The notes under the pieces are model-generated. The model was not told the origin of the DNA, searched no databases, and saw only the letters and a program-made list of their open reading frames with translations. A stretch of 64,000 nucleotides of DNA, taken from positions 124,001 to 188,000 of the forward strand of contig JAMYHL010000073.1 of the NCBI GenBank assembly GCA_025531455.1. Direction: 5' to 3'. Positions 32,666 through 44,526 of this stretch are shown piece by piece (positions within the stretch are counted from its first letter, which is position 1; each line of letters starts with the position of its first letter). The translations under genes were made by a program, and so were the position numbers. This DNA is from Apiotrichum sp. Y4204 (lineage: Eukaryota > Basidiomycota > Tremellomycetes > Trichosporonales > Trichosporonaceae).

Positions 32666-35631
32666 TCAACCTCTGGCATCAAACGCCCATAGTCCTCGGC
32701 CAAGGCGACTGCTCACTGGCTCACGGCGCGGAAGCGCTACACTACCAGGGCTGGGCTCTCCTTCCCAGGGACCAGTCTTGAGCGCGGCTCCATTGCTGCC
32801 AGGTGTGGACCCGCTGGTACGCTCAAGGGCCCCATGGGAGCCCCGTTCGCTACCAACGGGTGTCGGCCGTCCGTTGGCATTAGGAGGTGAGGCGTTCCCA
32901 ACGCGACGCCCACTGACGACGATATCGCGACGGTCCATGTCGGCCTTGTCGTGCGGGATGGGACGGCTCCCGAACGATTCGCGGTCATATACTCCATGGT
33001 GGCTCTCGCGCTCGCGGTCTCGATCTCGGTCCCGGTCGCGTTCTCGATCCGGCTGGGCCGGCGCATTGGAAGGCACACGACGGTCTTGCTGATGACGTTC
33101 CTTGTCCCGTCTCTCCTTTTCCCGTCGGTCACGCTGCGCCTCCTCCTCCAAGCGCTGGAACTCCTTCTGCCGCTGCCGCTCGCGCTCTTCAAATTCCCAG
33201 TCCTCGTTGTGATTGTTGTGACGAGTCGGTGGTGCCGTGGACGGTGCTGAAGCATTGACAGTGGACGCCTCATTGGCGGATGCAATCTTGCTGTCCACCA
33301 TGGACATGAGTTTCTCGGTCCTCGCAAGCATACCCTCCAACCAGCGCTTGCCTTCACGGAGCTGTTCGCGGTGCTCGGCCAGTTCACGGCGTCCCATACT
33401 GTAATGCTGTCCGTACGCTGAGGGAGGGAGGGCGGAACTGATGTAGCGCAACGAATCGCGAGGGGGCTCGGGCGATACACGACGAGGCGGCGACATCTGA
33501 TTCGCCTTAGACGAAGACGATGGCGCCGCACCGGCGTTCGCAGCAGCTGTGGGAGGCGTCGCCAAATCCCGCCTGCCGAAACTGAAGCCTCCATATCTAC
33601 TCGTGGAAAGATTGGACCAGGGTGACGAGATAACATTGGCCGACTCCCGCGGATTGGGGCCATAAATTGAGTAACGAGGGCTGGCGCCCGAATACCCAGA
33701 GGCATTTGTTCCTCGAGGGGCCGAAGATGCCCCCGTGGCAGAAGCGGCAGCAGAGCCGGCGGCCTGCCGACCGTCGGTAGTTTGCGCCAACGGCGAGCGA
33801 GAATAGCGTTCTCGTGAACGATCACGGTCCTTCTCCCCAACTAATCCAACGAGCCCAAGGCTGTGTGCGCTCGGCAGACGAGGGTCGTCCTCCGACTTGC
33901 GCTTCACTCCGCGAGGCTCGTCATCCTTGTCGGCGTCCATTGGCCGATGACCTTTGTCGCGGAGCTCAGGAGAGCGGCTAGCGGAGACGACCTTTGTCTG
34001 GGGGGCGATGGAAAGCAAAGTTTCGGCTGCAAGCTGATGCGAAATCTGCAGTGTAAGCGATGTATGCTGGCCCATATTCTCACCTCTTGCCCGTGTTCCT
34101 TTTCCTCACGACGGTCCTCTATCCACCAAGGCTTCTTGCGTTCAGCATTTGCTGCAGCACCTGACGTCGGGATGATAAGGGGAACACCCTTACGACCAAG
34201 GTCGCGCTGTGGCCCTCCAGCACCCCAGGGTGATGAACTCATCGCTTGGTAACCTCGCGACTTGTCGTCCCCCGGATAGCCAGAGTTGGGACCGCCGTGT
34301 CCACCAGGCATGGATGTGACAGCGCCTCCAGGAGAAGCGGTGGCACTCTGAGATCCGCCACGGCCGGCAGGCGCGCTTGCAGCAGCCACAGCAGGAACAC
34401 GTTTCCGGCGCTTGATAACCGTCTTCTTCATGGCGACTGGCCGCGGCACGCCATGGAGCTTGTGGTAGAGGCCACAAGCGTTGCACTGAGGGCGACCTTC
34501 CTCGTCACGGCGCCAGAGTGGGGTCGTACTTGTTCCGCAGTTGCGACAGCTCATGCCGATTGGGGTCGCGGCCAAACCGTTGCCCGCAGGGGTCCCTCCA
34601 GGCTGCTGTGATTTTTCGGGAGCATCGGACTCCGGCGAGGCCCTGCCCTTTGCCGGAGTAGATGCGCCGGACTGCGTTGCCGGACCTTGTTGAGAATTGG
34701 GAGGATAACGGTCGTTGGGGCCGCCTTGCCTCGAAAGACCTGACATCAGGCCCAGGCCCCACGGATTCGGACGTTCAGTGGGGGATGCCTTCCGCGGTCG
34801 GTCAATGCCCTCGGCAGGACCTGCACAAGATCCAGTCATCGCGCTTTGAGCGGCCAAGGAGTTGTTGTATGTTGGACAGCCCTCGCAAGCAGACTTTCCA
34901 CCGGCGCCATTGCAACGGCCATCACCAGGACAAGTCCCTGGGGCGGCATGGTCGGATTCTGGTAGTGGTGGCGGTGAAGTCGACATTGGGGCAAGCGACC
35001 TCCGTTTCTTAGCCCGATTCTCGTCGTCTTCCTTCTTTACTCCGGACCGCCGAGGGACACGTCGAGGACCGTGCATGTCATCGTCGGCTTGCATGCTACG
35101 TCCGGTAACGGACTCGAGTTCATCCTTGGGCTGCACGGAGCTTGCGCGCGAAGGCAGAACCGAGGGAGGCTCAGATGGGCCGGTGTGCGGGCCAGGAGTT
35201 TCAGGATCTGGGGTGTCGTCTTCGCCACCTCGTTCATTTGATGGGCCAAAGCCGGCACCCCATGAACGTCCAAATTTCGCCCTCCACGAACTCATTGGGA
35301 TATCGGAGGCTGGAGCGGGGGCTACGTTCGGCTCGCCGTTACGCGGCGGAAATTCGTGACGAGTGATAGATGCGGATGTCGGAGGTTGAGGTGCACTAGG
35401 TCCGTCGTCGTCGTCCAGCTCGTCTTCCTCCTCCTCGGGCTGGTTTGACAATGAACCACGGGTGTCCGAGATACGAGGGCCGGCAAACCGATGATATGCG
35501 AGCGAGGTGGTCCCTGCGATGGGAGACAAGGGAGCCGAGCCCGGTGCCCTTGGCGAATGTTTTGTTGAGGTGGTGGGGGAGGCAGGGGTGGTGGTGGATT
35601 GGAGGGGAGAAGCTCCTGGCCCGGTCGACAT
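32666..35631 (-). CDS. CIR1: GATA-type iron regulator, Cir1/Sre family
   Basis: Transcription factor that controls iron uptake genes and, in Cryptococcus, capsule and virulence traits (family knowledge). Two exons: 35631-34084 and 34045-32666, intron 38 nt; 975 aa, close to the C. neoformans protein. Two features together are diagnostic. The first is the iron-sensing Cys-rich motif C234-X5-C240-X8-C249-X2-C252. The second is a single GATA zinc finger C362-X2-C365-X17-C383-X2-C386 with the basic KRRKR tail. The N-terminal second finger of ascomycete Sre proteins is missing, as in Cir1. The C-terminal half has an Arg/Glu/Asp-rich coiled coil and a [21 protein letters not shown] helix. A branch point (GACTAAC) and acceptor (TGCAG, 35641-35637) end six bases before the ATG, so the leader very probably contains an intron. 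Confidence 0.94.
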
Positions 35632-36112
35632 GGTGCCTGCACGCGTTAGTCGAAATAAACAGAGATGATGGATTGATAGGCAGGATTAGATGTAATGCAA
35701 GATGGGGGATTGAGGGAGAGATGGGATGTAGATAAGAATCGTCGAGCGGATGAACAAGTCAAATCGCGCACGCCTGTGCGGTGCGTACGGCACAGTAACA
35801 CTACACTCTAGGCGTGCCTTTCCACACGACGCTATCAGGGCTCGGATTGCGACAGGACAGTGTATTATCCAGGATGCGAAGATGCCGGTGGGACTGCGGA
35901 GTACGTGTGCGATTGACGACAGACGACGCACTGGGTGTGGTGGCAATTTGTCTGCCAAAGGGAAGGCGATTGATAAGAAAACAAAAAAGGACAAGAAAAT
36001 CCTTTGGTGGAGGAAGAAGGATCGATACTGACGAGGTTATCTCACGGACGCACTGTTGCTGCCGGATAGAAGATGGATGCGTGGATACGCGGATGGATGA
36101 ATGGATGGGTGA

Positions 36113-36171
36113 ATGGATGGATGGATGGATGGATGGATGGATGGATGGATGGATGGATGGATGGATGGATG
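36113..36171. repeat. (ATGG)n microsatellite, about 15 units
   Basis: Nearly perfect tetranucleotide array of about 58 bp in the presumed CIR1 leader or promoter. Degenerate GGAT/ATGG units extend a further 40 bp upstream. On the transcribed (minus) strand it reads CCAT. Confidence 0.95.
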
Positions 36172-38782
36172 AAAGGCCGACCGTTAAGGTGTGCTGCGTG
36201 TGTTTTGTTGTGTTGTGCGAGTAACGGTGCAAATGAGGAGATCGATTAGACCTGATGACTCCATGCACAGCAACAGCGAGCAGAAAAGGGGAAGGCGCTG
36301 TGTGGTATGGTGTGGTGTGGTGGGGGTGGTGGGGTGGTGATGGGTGGGGGAGGACGATACCCGGATTAGAGAGAGAGAGAGAAAGTAGTGTGTACGGTGG
36401 TGCGTACACAGTGCCCCGGCTCCGATCCGCTTTCTAGGACAACGTGGACTTGAGTACTTGGGTACTTGGGTGGGCTCCGCCAAAAATGGATTCCACTAGC
36501 CCGGCGCGGCGTTATCTGCGGATGTATCCGTTGGTGCCTTGGGGGCGATGGGAGGTTGTGACCGAATTGATTTCGATTTGGTTTCCTGTCTGATGTGGTG
36601 TAAGCAACAGTTTACCGAGAACGCCAAAGTGGATGTGGAAAGATGGGAGGGCGTGTAAGTGTAATCCCGATGGCAATGACAACAGAAGATGGTGGTGGTG
36701 AGGAGGGATACTGAGAATAGATGGTAGAGATTACGATAATAAACGAATGGATGGCTGCGATTGATAATCGCCTCCAGGGCCAAGCGCCGTGAAAAAAGAC
36801 CGGAGAGGAGAAAAGGGGCAAGGGGCCAGCAGGGGGTGGGAGGGGGGGGGGAGAAATCGGAGAGGGTATGTGACAGGACAGATAGCGGGAAGACAAACGA
36901 TCACGCTGTCACAACCACTGCAAACAACCACCAAAAGCAACAATCAAAAGCATGCAAGCCTTATATGTGTACTGGGCAATGGCATGGCCGAGATAACATA
37001 CAAAGCAAACCTCCCAAGACAGCAAGTATGTCTATACTGCATGTCCTGTAATGAGGCAGCGAGCACGGCTTCCCGCACGGCTATTGATTGCCTTGGTAGT
37101 ATGAAAAAGGCAGCTGTCGCCGAGCTCTCCCAGGCCTCCCGAGTCCCCAAACGTGAACAGTTGTACGCACTTATGAGACTCGCACGTCAATGACTCTGCA
37201 AGGAAAATACCAAACGTCGAACGTCGAAGTCGGCGCGGTTTCGACGATGTTGTTTGCTGTGCAGGGACAGACTGATCGTCCAGGTATATCGAGTTGCTTC
37301 AGCTTATGCCCCGTCTACGTTGTCCAAGGTTGACTATTTGGCCAATGCAAGGTCCATGCACAGCTTATTGCGCTGTCCAGGATGCACAGTGCAGCAGCGG
37401 ATGGCGAATCGGGAGATAGATTGTGGATTGTGGAAGAATCGCGGGTGGCAAGATGGTTAGAGCAGAGAGGAATGGTGAATGGGGCGACGGCGAGAACGGA
37501 TGGGGGATGATTATTGGTATCGTCAACTCGGCATGTAACCGCACGACCGATGTCACACTTTTGGCAAATCAGAGGACAGCAGGAAGGGGGGTAAGATTGG
37601 ATGAAGGCAAGCGCCAGGTGGGCCGAGTGAGCTTCCAGGAGACCGAGAAGGGGGTGTGAGAGGAGAGGCTCTACAGGCGACAGACCGCGAGCTAGGATGT
37701 TCTCTCCGCCGCTTAGTTTATCCTCTTTTGGTTAAGTTTGGCAGAGTGTGTTGTATGCATTTTGCATGGATTACACCATTACACAGAGGAAAACGGAAAA
37801 CGACTTGAGCACTTTTGATAATGTAAATGCAGTAATTAATGGAAGACTTGATAGGCGTGGCGAGAGAAGCGCGGTCAAAGTTTGTTCGGCACGGGGGGGG
37901 GGGGATCACAGGATCACAGCTGTTCAGGGGTGGGGGGTGGGGCGCAGCAGGATGAGCAGAGACTGATTAGATGGCCACACGGCCACACGGCCCACTCGGC
38001 GCTCGGGTCCGCCTTGCCTCCGCTAAGATTGATATTGATTTGATTTGATTTGATATCTCCCGACGGCTGGTTGGCCAGTCGGCCAGTGGCACAAAAGTGA
38101 CACCAGGCCGGGGGACCTGTCTCACAGCCCAAAACAGAATCGCTCATATCCGTTATACCGTAATTGTTCTGATACTCTGCTATCTTGCTCGTTTCTACGC
38201 ATTCGTCACTCTCCGACCCTCTCTTTCTGCCTCACTCTCTCTCTGTGCTCGCTCGTCCTCCTTTCTGTTATAATGATGCACCCTTCCCCCTTCCCCCCAT
38301 CCCTCTACTAGCTGCGAGTGCGATCACCAGCGGAGTAATGCCCCTTACAAGTACCAACAGACTTGATTGATATGCGTCAATGCACTCCGCGACATAATGC
38401 ATAGGGGCGATAGTGATCAAGATGACATGGTGGGCTACATATCGCGATTTTTATCGAATTATCGATGACACACAGTATCCTAGGGTGTGCTGGGCGCGGG
38501 ATAGACCCGGGACTGGGATCGACAGCACGGCAACGACAGCACAACAGATTCACCGCCACCGGCCACACACCGGCCACAGGCCATTATTCTGTGGGACAAA
38601 GGTGATAGGGCCCGGCAGGGCGTAACAACAAGGGCAATGATACCATGACGCCCCGGTGCACGGGCGCAAGGTACACAAGTGGCAGGCCATGGCAGGGCAA
38701 GGGGGCAAGAGATTAGACAAGAACGGCAAGATGCGGGCGGCTGGCGCACACATCAAACACCGCTCAAAAACAAGAGGTTGGG

Positions 38783-38817
<35 letters not shown>
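38783..38817. repeat. 35-base uninterrupted poly-A tract
   Basis: A run of 35 A on the plus strand bounded by GGG on the left and CCCCC on the right. Too long to be ordinary composition in this GC-rich context. Confidence 0.95.
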
Positions 38818-38819
<2 letters not shown>

Positions 38820-41800
38820 CCCACCGGAGGTGCACAACATGCAACACTTGCCTTGGTGTATGCTTGGGTGACCGCCGGACTCGCCGCGCGGACCTTTTCC
38901 TCAAGAACCCTCTGACCCTGCAGGGCAGCACCACGATGAGCGATGCCCAAACACCAAGACAGCAAAACAAATTGTGGTGCTGTCTAAGCGATCTGAGGAG
39001 CCAAAGCCGATCCGGAGCAAGGCCAACCGGGTATCAGTAGTCTCGACGCGCTCGACGACCTCTAAAATAAGCAGCCAATAGATCGTTGATAACATCACTG
39101 TCGGAGTCGCTGGACCCATTCATAGCTAGCAACCATATGACAGCTAGACAGGTATCGTGCGCGACCCGATTGTCAACCATAGCAAACGCTGTCTCAGTCA
39201 GAATGGTGCTCCACACGAACTGTAGAAAATCCAGACACGGGACACCTCATCGGACCACGATGGCGTCCTTTCATTCGGCAAGGAGCTCGGAACTGCCGCG
39301 CACTCCGCCGCGGGGACCCTTATCAGATGGTGCGCTGACGGTGGATACGACCGGCGAAAGGCAACGGCATCGCTTAAAAAGGTGTCCTCTTTTTTTGTTT
39401 CCTTTTTCCGGCACCGCTCTCCAGCTTTCATATCAACGGGTTTTGCATCTTTGGCCTGCGTGTGTCCTGACAATCTGGTCTTGAGCGAGGGCAAATGCAT
39501 GGACTTTTGCAATCGGTCCTCTGATCTCCTGAAAGAAAAACTTGATCAAGATTGAGGATATGAGGATGTTCTTGAAATGTTCCTGCTGCCGGTCCCCGGG
39601 TGCTCGGTATGCTCGGTTTTCACTCGTAATCTCAGGGAAGATTCAGTAGCAGGGCGATGGGGATTGTCCAAATGGGCTGGCTATATCCGACCCAAGCCCG
39701 GTACTCCGGGCCAGTCAAAACGAAGAACTGGCGGAATCACACGGTAGAGTACCCGGGTTAATGCGTGGACTGCTGAAAAGCCGAATGTCTCGGCTACAGT
39801 CGTAGTAGCACAGTAGTCCTAATCAGTGTGGCTTGCCGCAACGGAACGGCGCACCAGCAGGGCAACACACACCGTTGCACCGGACATCATATGCAGCGTA
39901 TGTGCCATATTATCATATTGCGCCATACACCTGGCCAGTACGGCCCCTACACGGGTGGTGGAAAATGGGACGAGAGTCTCGGCATGCTCGGTGCTCGGCA
40001 TACCCCGGCGCATGCCGCATGGTAAAGGTGAAGGTGACGTTCATTGGTCACTGGTCACAGATCAAACGACCGCCCATCCATCATCGGTGCCTGGCGATTT
40101 CAATGGTCGGGGTCTTTTGCCCTTTTGCCCTCGCGCCCTCGGCCCACGAGCCCACGAGGCCCCAATCTGCCAAAGCACCAAAGGGCAAACAGCCTAACGG
40201 CAAAGGGAAAGGACCAGTGAAATCTGTAATCTGCCACCCTGCTGATCCGGATCTCCGGATGATCCACGGATCCACGCTACAGGGCTTGCCCCGTAATCTA
40301 TGATCCCCACAGGGACAAAGCCGAGATGCGGTCATCCCCCGGCCTTCCCCGATCCTCGGACCATTCACCGGACTACCGGAGATGCATGCGGTATTTTGCA
40401 TCGACGAGTATCGTATATCTTGAGTGCGCCATTATCGATATCTCCCACACCCTCCCACCAGCAAGGCTCATGGCCATCGAGTTTCGTCCTTGTTATATAC
40501 CTCAAGGCTATGCATGGCTATGATCATGAAGGTATGAAGTTCCGCGATCGCACTAGCTCATCGTGGCATCTACAAATCCGCCGTCATTGCATTCACACGC
40601 CGTGAGTAGGGATAGTCCAATGGAGGAACAATAGAAGAAATAATGATGGCAACATGAGCAGGGGGGGCGAGAACCGTTGTAGTGCAGATAAGCGCACAAT
40701 TGCATTCCATTGCAGTAGTCATTCGGGTCTCAGCTACTGTGTAGTGCATGTCCAACGTACAACGGCCCGCCCAGCCGCTCCTTATCGTCAGGTTTGGAGG
40801 CAATACTAGGCGCCCGAAACCTCGCGCCACCTCGTGACCTCGTTCACCTCACCACTGCTACTAATTCCAAGAAAACCCATACTGGAATTTGCAGACGTGC
40901 AAACATGACAAAGCGCGACAGGGAACACATGTAACATGCAACACACGGGTCCACGGCCCGTGATAGAAAGTGGGAGTTCCTTGTGTGCTTCTGTCTTCGC
41001 TGTCGCATGGGTTCGTCAATTTGTGGCCTGTGGCGCATGCCACTCTCTGCCACAATCAACCGCCCAAGCAGTACGAATCGAAGGTGCTGGCTCTTTAATG
41101 GACCGTATGACGGTTGAATCAGAGCGAGGTTCATGTAAGGCTGCTAGCAGTTTCTAGTTGAACGAGCATTTTCACTGTGTTAATCCTTTGATATCCGAGC
41201 CCGAAACTCAGGGAATACCCAACACTAAGACAACCGACTGTACCAACCTGCAATATTCATGAACCCAAGTCATGTGTGCGTGTGACAGAACCGTGTGGCC
41301 TTCGTGTACATGAATTGAAGCTTGGATTGAACGGGGCACAGCGTCCAAGCCGCTGAAACGCGCGACTTTGCGACACGGGGTTCACTGACTCACAGGATCA
41401 CAGGGGGGCTTTTCGGGCCACGGCATCCTGGTCAGCGCTGCCCCGAAAGCTGACCCTTCACTATCAGAGTATTAGATGTTCTGTGCATCTGATCAAGCGG
41501 GCAGGTTGGCGTCGGTTCGTCGGGCGGTGATCTAGCATCAACGCGATGGACCTGAATTCTGCCGAAAGACATTGGGTTATCACGGAAAGATATTTCCAGA
41601 TATGACAATCGGTCCATGAGAACCGGAGGTTTCGGGGCCAGCTGATACGAAAGAGGCGCTCGTATCGAGCGCCAATGTCATTGGCGTCCGTGTCTCTTTC
41701 TCGGCGGACACCCCACCACTCTTGATGATCTTCCCTCAGGCGCTGGCCCTATAGCTGTACGCTGTCATTGTTTGCTGTGAGCTATTGTGATTGCTATCGA

Positions 41801-42295
41801 ACTGAGTCACTGGACCATGGCGCAATGATTTGTGCTGAAGACAATAGGAGCACGTTCGCTGACTATTGTGCGTGCACCATAGGGCGTCGGACGAGAAGGG
41901 GGAGGCACGGGCATGCCCTCGTACCCCGCTGCAATCGCATTCCGCAGTTTGCGCCACCGATCCACATGTCCACATCTTGTGATCGGATCGAGCTGGTCCT
42001 GAGCGGACAGGAGGTCGCGGATGCTGGATCGAGGTGCAGCGACAGCGGCCGAGCGGACCCAGCGGACAAGTATTAAAAATGTAGTAGCAGACGGGTCAAT
42101 GTGCGGCGGCAGAGCTCATAGAGGGCCAGAGGGACAGCGGGGCAGTTCCATCTGGGGAGTGTTTAGAGCATTTAGAGGTCAGCCAGCACAAGTGCGTTCT
42201 GCAATTCAGCACAAGCAAGTCGTAGAAAGCTGATCTGCGATTCGTTGAACGGGTCGGACCCAATCCCGATTCAGCATTGGGCAGTTCACAATGGT

Positions 42296-42370
42296 TCTCA
42301 TGTACCCACATCTCATGTACCCGCATCTCACGTACCCACATCTCATGTACCCACATCTCATGTACCCACA
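42296..42370. repeat. Five tandem 15-bp units
   Basis: Five contiguous copies of TCTCATGTACCCACA, with single changes in units 2 and 3. The minus strand would read as a repeated MWVHE pentapeptide inside a short open frame, but there is no other sign of coding. Confidence 0.92.
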
Positions 42371-44526
42371 CTACGCGGACGTGCTACTTGCTGACATGCT
42401 GAACTGCAATTGCCAAATTGCCAAATGCGCCACAATGCGCCTACCATCTGGACATGCGCTTACCGCCTGGATCTGCATGCGCACTATCAGGTTCCGCTCC
42501 GGCCGATAGCGGACCGACTGATCGACTGAATGGCTTGAACGAGTTGTTGTTCGCTTATCCATGCCAAACTCGGCGAGTCCGGCGACAGGTCTTGGTTCGG
42601 CATGTTAGATGTTATCGCCGTATCTCCCGCTATCGCCGCGTTTGTGGCGAAATTTGGCCGCAAGGTGAAGCATGACAATCCAAGATAAGGATAATTAATA
42701 GCCACCAGTGATCATTTATATCTTTTATCAACAAGAATGGTAATCGGGCTCCTCAGGAAGGTGGGGCCAATAGGGTTTGTTCCTCGGCTAGCTCGGCTGT
42801 AGAGCAGGGTCCGGTCCTCAGGAACGGCCTGCAGGCACGGAAACCCCTTGTTTTGGCAGCACATGCCGCGCATGCCCGTTGTGACAGCAGCATGTTGATA
42901 TTATTACATAAGAGATGTTGACATTTGGCATGACAGGATGACAGGGAACAACTCTCAACCGATCCAAACCAGTTTCCAAGGACTTCCCAAAAATCTTTTA
43001 TCGTCCCATGGTATCGCCATCTAAATATCTGAATTCTAATAGTATCTTGCAAGTGAGCCGGAACAGAGGGTGAACCCACTCCATAACACATTAACACATG
43101 GGGTGTGCAGCATGCAGGTGTGCAGCATGCAGCACCACCGGCCACGGGGGTACAAGGAATGGACACGAGTCTGGACCCTACCAGGCTTTCTTTATTATGC
43201 CGAGACTTTACCGGTTTTACCATGCCCTCGCGCGCCCCCTCGGCCGCCGATCACCCACGGGCTGCCTATCGGCCTCCCACTTGTTGTCCCGTCCACCACA
43301 ATCAACCCCAGTCCACAAGTCCACACTGCCTGTCCACTCTGATTACCGTCATTCCACTCTAAAGAACCGTATGTTCGGAGCCTTCAGGAACACGGTGGGC
43401 AGCCTCGGGCATCACTTTATTATTGCATTGTTTCGGTTCTCAGCAGAGTTCCCCGCTCATATTGCTATATTATATGAACTCTTTGTTGTCGACAACTCCG
43501 GAACGACGGGGAGAAGAGATGACGGTCGATCACGATGTTGCGAACACTCCACTCTTTCGTTACTGTTCTGCAAACAGCGGGATCTAGACCGTGTCGCATC
43601 ACCTAATAAATATGTTCCGATACCTCACGTAAAACGTGCCTGCCCTGCCCGCCACAGATCTCCGACAACTCTAATTGGCAGGAGTGCTGACGACCTCATT
43701 CATCTGTCAGCTCCACTCATTCGCATGGGACTCGCTGACTCCTTGCAGTGCTCTGTTGATACTATTGCTCCCTCATTCTTCCTGATGTTACTGTGATGAG
43801 CGCTTCTTGTATTTTCTCTTTTCTCTCTCATGTTGACAGCATCACGCTAAACATGGACCCCAGTCCGACTCTGGAATGTGGCAGCGCTAATGTCGAGCCA
43901 CCGTGAAGTGGCAGGTAGCCTTGGAGCAAAATTTCGTTGGCAGTTATCGCCCCCGACCCACACGAGGGTTGGCAATATCGTAGACGCTTGGTGGACAGAA
44001 AATACGATCATCAGACGCTGCGGAGGTGAGCTCCCAGCGCCCACCCGACAACCCCCCTCCCCCCCCCCCCTCCTCCCTTTTTTTCCATCGTGGCGCATCA
44101 TCAGGTGTCGTGTTCTAATCAGGGGAAATTCGATCTCCATCGGCGCCTTGACTTACATGGTGAATGGGACCAGCAACTATACCATAGATAGAGGACGAAT
44201 TTATTAGCCAAGGAGTCCGGCGGCTATCAAAAAGAAGGATCGTTGGATGCCGTACGAGTACTCTCGACATGGCGCTGATCAAAAAGATTGTCCACCCCTC
44301 CCAACACACGACAAACCACCCCTCGTCCTTCAACGTGGAGGCGCGCAGTTGATGTCACTTAGTTATCACAGGTACCAGTTGCATAGTTCCGTATATGAAT
44401 GCGCCCAAAGACAAAGAGGGAATGAATTATTACAAGGAGATCCGTACAATCCAAATATTAGATAGTATGTTTCCTCGGATGAGCGAGGCAAGAGGTGGTC
44501 TGCTGCTACAGCTACAGAGTTCGTGT

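Larger units (their letters stand above)
35632..44526. other. Almost 9 kb without a recognisable gene, upstream of CIR1
   Basis: The first kilobase (about 35640-36900) is pyrimidine-rich on the minus strand and probably holds the CIR1 leader and promoter. It includes an ATGG microsatellite. The rest has only short, overlapping open frames without motifs. Notable simple sequences are a G run (about 37893-37903), a TTGAT repeat near 38035-38056, a 35-base poly-A tract (38783-38817), five 15-bp tandem units (42296-42370) and a C-rich tract (about 44048-44072). I see no transposase or reverse-transcriptase remains. An unannotated noncoding transcript or heavily spliced short genes cannot be excluded. 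Confidence 0.5.

Noticed and set aside
38656..38915. Lys-rich short open frames through the poly-A tract
   Set aside because: They are simply the translated A35 run.
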